Shown in pieces: positions 1-7,515 of a stretch of DNA of 64,000 nucleotides. The stretch comes from Plantactinospora mayteni (lineage in GTDB: Bacteria > Actinomycetota > Actinomycetes > Mycobacteriales > Micromonosporaceae). The position numbers and the translations under genes are program-made. Within the stretch, counting starts at the first letter, position 1, and each line of letters starts with the position of its first letter. The stretch lies in contig NZ_BONX01000045.1 in the NCBI RefSeq assembly GCF_016862935.1, positions 1 through 64,000 on the forward strand, written 5' to 3'. The notes under the pieces are model-generated. The model saw only the letters and a program-made list of their open reading frames with translations. It made no database searches and had not been told where the DNA came from.

Positions 1-2060
1 TGACCACAGTGGCCGGCGGCACCGGGGCGGCGACCACCGACCGGGACGGTCCGCTCACCCGGGCCGTGCGTGAGCTGGCCCGCTCGCTGCTCGACCGGTA
101 CGACCGGGCGGTACCGTCGGCCGGCACCCGGCTGCGCCGGCCGGCGGTGGTGTCCCTCGGCGCGGCCAACGTGCTGGACCGGCCCGACCCGGTCCGCCGG
201 GACGCGAACGTGCACCTGACCGCCCGGGCGGTCCTGGTCGGTCCGTGGGGCGGCGGCGACGCGGAGGCGGCTGCCTGCGGGCACTGTCTCGGGCGGCGCT
301 GGCAACGGCTGCGGGGCCGGTCCGAGCGGGAGGCGCTGGAGGTCGGCTCGGAGATCCGGGGCGCCGTGGACTGGCCGATCCTCACCGGCCACCTGCTCGA
401 CGCGGTCTGGTCGCTCTGCCAGGCGGTCCTGACCACGTCGGGCAGCCCGAGGATTCCGACCGACCCGGGGCAGCATCGCCCCGGCGGTGGTGCGCTGCCG
501 TACGTCGGGGTCCCGGCCGGTCGGTCGGCACCGGACGGGCTCCCGACCCGTCCGGTGCCGGCGGACGCCGCCCTGCCCCGGGTGTCCCGGCTGGACCTCG
601 CCACCCTGCGGGTGGCCACCCATCCGCTGCTCGCCGACCCGCTCTGCCCGAGCTGCGGCCGGCCGTCGCCCGACCTCGACGGCGACCGGAGGCTGGTGTT
701 GTCGAGTCGGGCCAAGCCGGATCGCGCGACGTTCCGCACCGTCGGGTTGGCGGAGTTCGCGTTGCCCGGTACGGCGCTGGTCAACCCGGTCTGCGGAATG
801 CTGGGCGCCGGAACCGTGGCCAACGTGACCTCGCCGACCACGGCACCGGTCACCGGCAGCGCCTTCGTCCGGGGCTATGCCGGGCTGGTCGACGTCTCCT
901 GGAGCGGGCAGGGCAACTCGTTCCGGTCCAGCCACACCCTGGCGCTGCTGGAGGGCCTGGAGCGGTACGCCGGGACCCACCGGCGCCGAGCCGACCCGGT
1001 GGTGGTCGACTCCTACCGCAACCTCGCCGACGACGCGTTGAACCCGGTCGACGTCGGCCACTATCCGGCGGAGACCTATCGGACCGACCCGCTGGCCACC
1101 GCCTTCTCCCCGGACCGGCCGATGCCCTGGGTGTGGGGCTACTCGCTCCGGGACGACCGGCCGGTCCTGGTGCCGAGGCGCCTGTGCCACTACAGCAGCG
1201 GTACGCCCGACGACGGCTTCGTCTTCGCCACCTCCAGCGGCTGCGCCCTCGGCGGCTGCCTGGAGGAGGCCGTCCTGCACGGGCTGCTCGAACTCGTCGA
1301 ACGGGACGCGTTCCTGCTCGGCTGGTACGGCGGCGCGCGGCTGCCCGAGATCGACCTCGCCTCGTGCCGCAGCCCCCGGATCCGTGCCATGGTCGACCGG
1401 GCCCACCTGCACGGCTACGACGTACGCGCCTACGACAACCGGGTCGACCTCGCGGTGCCGGTGGTGACCGGGCTGGCGGCGCGCCGGGACGGCGGTCCGG
1501 GTGCGCTCTCGTTCGCCGCCGGGGCCAGCCTCGATCCGGAGGGGGCGGTCGAGGCCGCGCTCGCGGAGGTGCTGACCTACATCCCGCACCTGCCCCGGCA
1601 GGTCCGCCGCCGCGAGGCCGAACTCGACGCGATGGCCGAGGACTACCACCTGGTCCGGCAGCTCGCCGACCATTCCGCGCTCTTCGGCCTGCCCCGGATG
1701 CGCGAGCACGCCGCCGCGTACCTCGGGCCACGGGAGGCGGCCGGAATGGCGGAACTCTATCCGGAGGGGGTGCTGCCCGGCGGCACCGACCTGCTGGCCG
1801 ATCTGCGCTACTGCCAGCAGGAACTGGTCCGCGCGGGTTTCGACGTGATCGTCGTGGACCAGACCACGCCGGAGCAGCACCGGATGGGCCTGTACTGCGT
1901 CTGCGCCATCGTGCCGGGCCTGCTGCCCATCGACTTCGGCTGGCGGCGGCAGCGGGCGCTACGGATGCCCCGGCTGCGTACCGCGTACCGGCGGGCCGGC
2001 TGGCGGTCGACCGACCTGGCGGAGGCGGAGTTGCACCGCGTACCGCATCCGTTCCCTTGA
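1..2060 (+). CDS. YcaO-domain azoline-forming cyclodehydratase (TOMM/thiopeptide type)
   Basis: ATP-dependent cyclodehydratase that converts Ser/Thr/Cys of a ribosomal precursor to azolines. The N-terminal ~230 residues resemble the partner/E1-like part of thiopeptide cyclodehydratases and carry two Cys pairs, CGHC and LCPSC, probably one zinc site. The YcaO domain follows, with the glycine-rich stretch GCALGGCLEEA and ELVERDAF. The protein ends HRVPHPFP; a proline-rich C-terminus is typical of YcaO cyclodehydratases. The window opens with tgaccacagtg: bases 1-2 are probably the last two bases of an ATG lying one base outside (MTTVAGG...), though a GTG at 9 is also in frame. That ATG would form an ATGA, so coupling to an upstream gene is possible. 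A TbtF/ocin-ThiF-like partner would be expected just off the edge. It converges on the precursor gene. Confidence 0.88.
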   Translation, partial: TTVAGGTGAATTDRDGPLTRAVRELARSLLDRYDRAVPSAGTRLRRPAVVSLGAANVLDRPDPVRRDANVHLTARAVLVGPWGGGDAEAAACGHCLGRRWQRLRGRSEREALEVGSEIRGAVDWPILTGHLLDAVWSLCQAVLTTSGSPRIPTDPGQHRPGGGALPYVGVPAGRSAPDGLPTRPVPADAALPRVSRLDLATLRVATHPLLADPLCPSCGRPSPDLDGDRRLVLSSRAKPDRATFRTVGLAEFALPGTALVNPVCGMLGAGTVANVTSPTTAPVTGSAFVRGYAGLVDVSWSGQGNSFRSSHTLALLEGLERYAGTHRRRADPVVVDSYRNLADDALNPVDVGHYPAETYRTDPLATAFSPDRPMPWVWGYSLRDDRPVLVPRRLCHYSSGTPDDGFVFATSSGCALGGCLEEAVLHGLLELVERDAFLLGWYGGARLPEIDLASCRSPRIRAMVDRAHLHGYDVRAYDNRVDLAVPVVTGLAARRDGGPGALSFAAGASLDPEGAVEAALAEVLTYIPHLPRQVRRREAELDAMAEDYHLVRQLADHSALFGLPRMREHAAAYLGPREAAGMAELYPEGVLPGGTDLLADLRYCQQELVRAGFDVIVVDQTTPEQHRMGLYCVCAIVPGLLPIDFGWRRQRALRMPRLRTAYRRAGWRSTDLAEAELHRVPHPFP

Positions 2061-2137
2061 GCGGGGGTGAGGGCGGGGACGGTGCCGGGGGCGGTCGGGC
2101 GGGCCCGATGGGTGGGCGCGGGGTCGGCGCGACGAAA

Positions 2138-2178
2138 CCGGGGTGGCCGGCCGGACCAGGCCGGCACGACCACCCCGG
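2138..2178. terminator. Bidirectional hairpin terminator between YcaO gene and precursor gene
   Basis: Outer arms CCGGGGTGG / CCACCCCGG (9 bp, perfect) enclose a second stem CCGGCC / GGCCGG with loop GGACCA. It lies 78 bp after the YcaO stop and 14 bp after the stop of the opposing precursor gene, so it can end both transcripts. There is no U-tract, as is usual in high-GC actinobacteria. Confidence 0.7.
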
Positions 2179-2191
2179 GCGATACCGAGTG

Positions 2192-2383
2192 TCAGGCGCT
2201 GCAACTCGTCGTCGAGGTGGTGCTGCTGCACGTGCTGGTCGTGCCGGAGGACGAGCAGGAGGCGAGGATCGCCTCCGAGGCGTCCGCGTAGTCGGAGACG
2301 GAGAACGTCTCCGACTCCAGCTCCAGCAGCTCCTCGGCGAGGGAGGCGAGATCGCCCTGCGACTGGCCGAATTCGTTGACCAT
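2192..2383 (-). CDS. Thiazolylpeptide/thiopeptide-type RiPP precursor peptide
   Basis: 63-aa precursor. Residues 1-41 form an acidic leader containing LELESETFSVSDYADASEA, which resembles leaders of thiazolylpeptide-type bacteriocins. It is followed by a C-terminal core of about 22 residues (from about residue 42) made almost only of Ser, Thr and Cys, with three Cys and one Gly (begins SCSSSGTTSTC, ends TTSCSA). The start is the ATG at 2383 because AAGGAGG stands 4 nt before it; a longer in-frame extension upstream has no such site. The core offers substrates for azole formation by the neighbouring YcaO enzyme and for Ser/Thr dehydration; the dehydratase and any [4+2] cyclase are not in this window. 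A linear azol(in)e peptide is the alternative product class. Confidence 0.85.
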   Translation of the reverse strand: MVNEFGQSQGDLASLAEELLELESETFSVSDYADASEAILASCSSSGTTSTCSSTTSTTSCSA

Positions 2384-2535
2384 GGATCCTCCTTGGCGGA
2401 TAGTGCCGGCACGGATGGTGCCGGCGAAAAGCGGCGGCACGATCGGTGCCACCCCCATCCCACCGGACGGCGCTCACGAGCCGGTCGTCGTCCGGCTGTC
2501 AATCCGCTCACCACTGTTGTCAGCGCCCCGGCACG
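2384..2535. promoter_or_regulatory. Divergent promoter region, precursor / M20 amidohydrolase
   Basis: This 152-bp gap separates the divergently read precursor and M20 genes and must hold both promoters. A TTGACA is present on the minus strand at 2502-2497, but no convincing -10 follows at 17-18 nt, so it is only a hint. GTGCCGGC occurs twice around 2403-2424. Confidence 0.4.
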
Positions 2536-3834
2536 ATGAGCGCTGATCCGTCCGTGGCGCACCGGGCCGCCGCGATCCTCGCCGACTCCCGACCGGTGAC
2601 CACCCAGGCCGCGGCGCTCTATCTCGACCTGCACGCCCACCCGGAACTCTCCGGCGCCGAGCGGCGCACCGCCGGGCAGTTGGCGGCCTGGCTGGCGCAC
2701 GACCGGCTGCGGGTGGTCCGGGACGTCGGCGGGCACGGCGTGGTCGGAGTACTGGAGAACGGGCCGGGGCCGTCGGTCCTGCTGCGGGCCGAACTCGACG
2801 CCCTCCCGGTGGCCGAGCGGACCGGACTGCCGTACGCCAGCACCGTGACCGGGATCGACCCGGACGGCCGCCCGGTGCCGGTCGCGCACGCCTGCGGCCA
2901 CGACCTGCATCTGGCGGCGCTGGCCGGTGCCGCCCGACTGCTGGCCGGCGCGCGGGACCGCTGGCGGGGAACCCTCCTGGTCGTCGGGCAGCCGGCCGAG
3001 GAGACGCTGTACGGTGCCCGGGCGATGCTCGACGACGGGCTGTACCAGCGGTTCGGACGGCCGGACGCGGTTCTGGCCCAGCACACCGCGCCCATTCCGG
3101 CTGGGATGGTGGCGCACGGTGCCGGTGCCATGCTCGCGGGCAGCAGGACGTTCGAGGTGGTCATCCATGGCCGGGGCGGGCACGTGGCGACCCCTCACCT
3201 GACCGTCGACCCGATCGCCGCCGCCGCCGGGGTGATCCTGCGCAGCCAGGCGATCGTGGCCCGGGAGGCGGCCCCCGGGGAACCGGCGGTGGTCTCGGTC
3301 GGCTCGGTACGGGCCGGCAGCCGGAGCAACATCGTGCCGGACGAGGCCCGACTCGACGTCACGCTGCGGGCGCTCCGGCCGGACCTGCTGGACCGGCTCG
3401 CCGCCGCGCTGGACCGGATCGTGCGCGCGGAGTGCGCGGCGGCCGGCTGTACCGAGCCGCCCGAACTCCGGGTCGTGGCGGAGTCGCCGGTCACCGAACC
3501 GGACCCCGCCCTCACCGCGGCCGTACGCGCCGGTCACGAGGAACTCCTGGGGACGTCCCGGGTCACGACCTGGCCGCCGTCGCTGGCCACCGAGGACTTC
3601 CCGTACTTCGCGACCGACGGCGTCCCCGTCGCGTACTGGATGCTCGGGTCGGTGGGGCCACGGCAGTGGTCCGCCGGTCGGGCCGGTGGGGAGCGGGGCG
3701 CGGGACCGGCGGTGATCCCGGGGAACCACTCGCCCCGGTTCGCCCCGCAGCTCGCCGGTACCCTGTCGACCGGGATCGCCGCCCTGGTCACCGCCGCGCT
3801 GACCCGACTCGGGCCGGGGGCGCCACCGGACTGA
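2536..3834 (+). CDS. M20 family amidohydrolase / carboxypeptidase
   Basis: 432-aa dinuclear-metal amidohydrolase of the M20D (IAA-amino acid hydrolase / aminoacylase-like) type. Metal-site motifs are HACGHD at residues 118-123 and PAEET near 155; a dimerisation-domain signature GRGGHVATPH follows, and a C-terminal H in GNHSPRF completes the site. No signal peptide is seen, so it is cytosolic. The ATG at 2536 gives the start expected for the family; no strong ribosome site precedes it. It is divergent from the RiPP precursor. M20 enzymes deacylate N-acyl amino acids or trim peptides, so a role in leader processing or in producing a tailoring acyl donor is possible but unproven; a general aminoacylase is the simple alternative. 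Confidence 0.82.
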   Translation: MSADPSVAHRAAAILADSRPVTTQAAALYLDLHAHPELSGAERRTAGQLAAWLAHDRLRVVRDVGGHGVVGVLENGPGPSVLLRAELDALPVAERTGLPYASTVTGIDPDGRPVPVAHACGHDLHLAALAGAARLLAGARDRWRGTLLVVGQPAEETLYGARAMLDDGLYQRFGRPDAVLAQHTAPIPAGMVAHGAGAMLAGSRTFEVVIHGRGGHVATPHLTVDPIAAAAGVILRSQAIVAREAAPGEPAVVSVGSVRAGSRSNIVPDEARLDVTLRALRPDLLDRLAAALDRIVRAECAAAGCTEPPELRVVAESPVTEPDPALTAAVRAGHEELLGTSRVTTWPPSLATEDFPYFATDGVPVAYWMLGSVGPRQWSAGRAGGERGAGPAVIPGNHSPRFAPQLAGTLSTGIAALVTAALTRLGPGAPPD

Positions 3835-3915
3835 CCGCGATCACCGCTCGATCGGCCCGGGTCAGAGTGCTCGTCGACGAACCTGGTGACCGCTGTCGGG
3901 CCGGGGCGACCCCGG

Positions 3916-5799
3916 TCAGGCCGAGACCTCCAGCTCGGTACGCACCGTTGTCTGGTCCACATCGGACGTCCGTACGGTGATGCCCACCTCCCAGCGGCCG
4001 GGCAGCGGCAGCGTGACGGTACCGAGGTAGTGGCCCGGCCCGGCGTTCGTCAACGGCACGGTGAGTGGACCGAGGTCCTTTGTGGGCAACCGCAGTGACA
4101 CCCGAAGTTCCGGTACCGCCTTGGCGCGGCCGGTCGGGTCCAGCACCGAGACGTGCACGGTCGCCGGGCCGACCCGACGCGGCAGCATGTCCACCGCCAG
4201 CAGGCCGGTGGCGGCAGCTCCGGAGCCGGTGTCGAACGGGATCATCCCCCGGGGCGCCGGGGCGCCGCCGGTCTGGCCACCGGCGGTAACCGGCCGACCG
4301 TCGCCGACCGTCGCGGCGGACCCGTCGACGACTCCGGCCGGACCGCGCTGGCGGGCCTCGTACACCACCTTGGCCGGCGGCGTGGCGACCAGTGCCGCGG
4401 TCAGACCCAGTACGGCCAGCCCGAGACCGCCTTCCATCGACACCCGACGTCGGAAGTGGTAGAGCTGGTGCGCGTCGGGCCCGCCCGGGTTGCCCCGCCG
4501 CCGGCCGGGCCCGGCCACGGGATACTGCCGGTGCACCCACGAACGGGCGAGACCGCCCAGGGCGAGCAGCAGGAAGACGACGCTCACCTTCGCCAGCAGC
4601 AGCCGGCCGTAGGAGGTCTCCAGCAGCGCCGGGAGGGTCCCGACCTGGCGCCAGAGCTGGAACAGGCCGGTGACGACGAGCAGCGCCACGCTGATCACCG
4701 CGCTGCGGGAGAAGGCCGGAACGGCGGTCCGCATCGCGGCGAGGTCCCGAGCCGGCAACAGCGCCCCGACGAGCACCGCCAGGCCGCCGAGCCAGACGGA
4801 CATCGCGACCAGGTGGACCACGTCGGCGGCGAGCGCCAGCGCGGTGAACTCCCCGGCGGCGCTGTGGTTGGCCAACCCCCACGTCGCGGCCAGGGCGGCA
4901 CCGGCGCAGAGGACCGCGACCGGCGGCAGCCATCGGGTACGTCGGTCCCGGTCCTCGTCCCGGGCGGCCGGCCGGCGCAGCAGCAGTACCAGCGCGGGTG
5001 CCAGCAGGAGCAGCAGCCCCACCCGGGCCAGCAGGGCCACGCCGAGCCGGGTGTCTCCGGTGGCGGCCAGCAGGTCGGGGTCGAACGCACGACCCAACGG
5101 CAGGTCCGCCGAGTATGGTCCGTAGCCGAGGAAGGCACCGACAGCGCCCGCCAGCGAGGCTGCCCAACCGGTCCAGAGCAGGCGGCGTACGCCGCGTCGG
5201 GCGGCACCGGCCGGCCAGCCGTGACTGACGAAGAAGGCGGCGCCGACCAGCAGCGCCAGGGCCAGGAAGGCGACCCACCGGACGATGCCGTACACCGGGC
5301 CGGTGGCGGAACCGGACGACCGCGCCGCCGGCGGTCCACTCGGCGCGGTGCCGCCGAGCCCGGCGCTGCCGACCGTGAACGTGTACGCGCCGCTCACCGG
5401 ATGACTGTCCGCGGAGACGACGCGCCAGGAGACGGCGTAGCCACCGTCGGGCAGCTCGGCACGCAGCCGTACGTCGACCGTGGTCCCGTCCCCGGATGGA
5501 TGGCCCGGCTCATCGGTGGCCACGAGTTCGCCCCCGGAGTCGTACAGCCGGAACCCGTCCTTCGGTACGCTGACCGGCTCGGTGAACTGTAGTTGCAGCC
5601 GCTGCGGCGACCGCTGGTAGACCTGCCCGTCGGCCGGGGTGGACCGGATCAGGTCGGCGTGCGCCCAGGCCGGTGTCGGGGCGGCGAGCCAGGCCAGCAC
5701 GGTGCCGACCAGGCCGGCCAGCACGGTGGCCACCAGCCTGGCCAGCCTGCCCCGGGTGCTGGGCACGGCGGTGGGTGGACGGAGCGGATGACGGGTCAT
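3916..5799 (-). CDS. CopC-CopD fusion copper transport/resistance protein
   Basis: 627-aa membrane protein. A signal sequence (residues ~15-45, ending AWA) precedes a CopC domain that starts HADLIRSTPADGQ, the usual mature N-terminus with a copper-binding His, and continues to the conserved SADSHPVSG. A CopD-type membrane domain follows with several helices. A charged loop and a C-terminal extracytoplasmic beta-rich domain of ~180 residues complete it. The start is the ATG at 5799 with AAGGA 8 nt upstream; an ATG five codons earlier has no Shine-Dalgarno. CopC binds periplasmic/exported copper and CopD moves it across the membrane. It lies 201 bp downstream of the multicopper oxidase on the same strand, so it is probably a copper-handling partner. 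Confidence 0.9.
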   Translation of the reverse strand: MTRHPLRPPTAVPSTRGRLARLVATVLAGLVGTVLAWLAAPTPAWAHADLIRSTPADGQVYQRSPQRLQLQFTEPVSVPKDGFRLYDSGGELVATDEPGHPSGDGTTVDVRLRAELPDGGYAVSWRVVSADSHPVSGAYTFTVGSAGLGGTAPSGPPAARSSGSATGPVYGIVRWVAFLALALLVGAAFFVSHGWPAGAARRGVRRLLWTGWAASLAGAVGAFLGYGPYSADLPLGRAFDPDLLAATGDTRLGVALLARVGLLLLLAPALVLLLRRPAARDEDRDRRTRWLPPVAVLCAGAALAATWGLANHSAAGEFTALALAADVVHLVAMSVWLGGLAVLVGALLPARDLAAMRTAVPAFSRSAVISVALLVVTGLFQLWRQVGTLPALLETSYGRLLLAKVSVVFLLLALGGLARSWVHRQYPVAGPGRRRGNPGGPDAHQLYHFRRRVSMEGGLGLAVLGLTAALVATPPAKVVYEARQRGPAGVVDGSAATVGDGRPVTAGGQTGGAPAPRGMIPFDTGSGAAATGLLAVDMLPRRVGPATVHVSVLDPTGRAKAVPELRVSLRLPTKDLGPLTVPLTNAGPGHYLGTVTLPLPGRWEVGITVRTSDVDQTTVRTELEVSA

Positions 5800-6000
5800 C
5801 GGGTGTCCTTCCATAGTGGAGGGCGCGGGTGGTACCGGCCCGGTCGGGCGTTGGCCGGAACAGGGCCGGTACGCGGAGCCGTCGGGCCGGCCGCGCCGAG
5901 GTAGGTCGGGCGGCCGGACCCGACATCCGGTCGGGCGACCACGGCCACGCTCCGTCGAGCCGGATCACGGTCGCGGTGAGACCGGATGTTCCGATGGAGG

Positions 6001-7371
6001 TCAGGCGGTTACGTTGACGACCGTCACCAGGCCGATCATCCCGTCCGGTCCTTCGGAGTGCGAGAAGATGTGGCAGTGCAGCAGCCACTTCCCGACTTCC
6101 TTCGGCTGGAAGATGATGTCGAAGGTCTGCCCCGGCGCCACGGTCAGCGTGTCCGCCGCGTACGGCGTGCCGAGCTTGGCGCCGTCCTGGGCGACCACCT
6201 GGAATGACATGCCGTGCAGGTGCATCGGATGCATCTGCTCCGGGCCGGTGCCGACCAGTCGGATGTGCACCCGTTGGCCGACCCGCGCGGCCAGTGGCGC
6301 CGTCGCCGGGTACGACTTCCCGTTCAGGGTGAAGCCGTTGGAACCGTCCCCGATGGTCAGGGTGTAGTGCCGGTCGGCGGTGATGTCACCCAGGGTCGGC
6401 GTGACCAGCAGGGCGCCGTACAGGCCCTTGCCGACCTGGTTGCCGCCCATGTGCGAGTGGTACCAGTGGGTGCCGGTGGTCTTGACCGTCCACTCGTAGG
6501 TGTAGGTCTCCCCCGGCATGATGTGCGGCTGGGTGATGTCCGGGACCCCGTCCTGCGGGTTCGGCAGTTCCATGCCGTGCCAGTGCACCGCGGTGTGCTC
6601 CGGCAGGTTGTTCTGCACGATGAACCGGAGCCGGTCCCCCTCGTTGACCTTGAGAGTGGGGCCGGGGACGATGCCGTTGAACGCGTACGCCGGCCGTACC
6701 ACCCCGGCCGACACCTCCAGGTCGAGCGGTGCCATGCAGAGTTTGAACACCTTCACCCCGCCGACCAACTCGAAGGTCGCCAGCCGGGTGCCGTCGCCCT
6801 GTTCGGCGCCGACCGTCGGGTTCTGGCACGGCGCGCCGCCCGGCGGCGGTCCGGTGGGGGTCGCGGTCGGGGGCGTGGTGGGACCGACCGTCGGCGTGGC
6901 GGTGGGGCCGACCGTCGGGCTCGGGCCCGGCGTGGTGGGTCTGGGTGTGGTCGGGGTCGGCGCGGCGGTGGTCGGCGGCGCGGTGCCCGCGTTGATGGTG
7001 CCGAGCATGTACGGATGGTTGCCGCAGAAATAGGAGTACGACCGGGCCGCGCTGACCGTCACGGTGAAGGTCGCGCCGGGCGGCATGTCCGGAGACGTGA
7101 AGTCGCCCCGGATCATGTGCACCGTTCCGTCGGTCTCCTGGTTGACGAAGGTCACCGTGTCGCCGGGGGCCACGTTGAGCACCTCCGGGCTGAACGCGAA
7201 GTTCCGGATCGCGACCGTGTGGTTGGCTGCCATCGCCATCCTCGGGGCGAAGATCGCCGCGCCGGCCGCGACGACCGCGAGCACCAGCAACACCGCCAGG
7301 ACGAGCCGGCGTACCGGTGGAGACGTACTCCTCAACACCTGCCGGACGCCCGGCAAGCTCAGGTCGGACAT
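6001..7371 (-). CDS. Exported cupredoxin-multicopper oxidase fusion
   Basis: 456 aa. A membrane anchor or signal helix (residues ~25-48) is followed by a plastocyanin-like domain with a type-1 copper loop CGNHPYM, then a Pro/Thr-rich linker of about 50 residues. A two-domain multicopper oxidase / nitrite-reductase-like unit comes next, with all expected copper motifs: HWHGME, HWYHSH, HPMHLHG and HCHIFSHSEGPDGM. The start ATG at 7371 follows GAGGAGA at proper spacing. Likely activity is oxidation of Cu(I), other metals or phenolics outside the cell. The extra N-terminal cupredoxin would serve as an attached electron shuttle (inference). It sits between copC-copD and a second cupredoxin protein on the same strand. 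Confidence 0.88.
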   Translation of the reverse strand: MSDLSLPGVRQVLRSTSPPVRRLVLAVLLVLAVVAAGAAIFAPRMAMAANHTVAIRNFAFSPEVLNVAPGDTVTFVNQETDGTVHMIRGDFTSPDMPPGATFTVTVSAARSYSYFCGNHPYMLGTINAGTAPPTTAAPTPTTPRPTTPGPSPTVGPTATPTVGPTTPPTATPTGPPPGGAPCQNPTVGAEQGDGTRLATFELVGGVKVFKLCMAPLDLEVSAGVVRPAYAFNGIVPGPTLKVNEGDRLRFIVQNNLPEHTAVHWHGMELPNPQDGVPDITQPHIMPGETYTYEWTVKTTGTHWYHSHMGGNQVGKGLYGALLVTPTLGDITADRHYTLTIGDGSNGFTLNGKSYPATAPLAARVGQRVHIRLVGTGPEQMHPMHLHGMSFQVVAQDGAKLGTPYAADTLTVAPGQTFDIIFQPKEVGKWLLHCHIFSHSEGPDGMIGLVTVVNVTA

Positions 7372-7460
7372 GGGGTCTCTCCTCATCTACCCTGGTGAGA
7401 GCGCGCGGCATCGCGGACAGCCGACGCTGGCTGTCCGGCAGCACGCGATGTCGTCCGCCA

Positions 7461-7497
7461 TGCGGGAGGGACCGTCCGCTTTACGGTCCCTCCCGCA
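7461..7497 (-). terminator. Strong hairpin terminator downstream of the propeller gene
   Basis: A perfect 15-bp stem (arms TGCGGGAGGGACCGT and its complement) with a 7-nt loop CCGCTTT lies 19 bp after the stop of the cupredoxin-propeller gene. It separates that transcript from the multicopper oxidase, which must then have its own promoter in 7372-7460. Confidence 0.75.
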
Positions 7498-7515
7498 CCC
7501 TTGCGGCGGCCCCGG

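Noticed and set aside
2475-2502. TTGACA upstream of the RiPP precursor as a -35 box
   Set aside because: No -10-like hexamer at the right distance, so no promoter is claimed.
850-3729. Minus-strand frame of about 960 codons across the YcaO and M20 genes
   Set aside because: Low-complexity Arg/Pro sequence; both genes it covers have conserved motifs on the plus strand.
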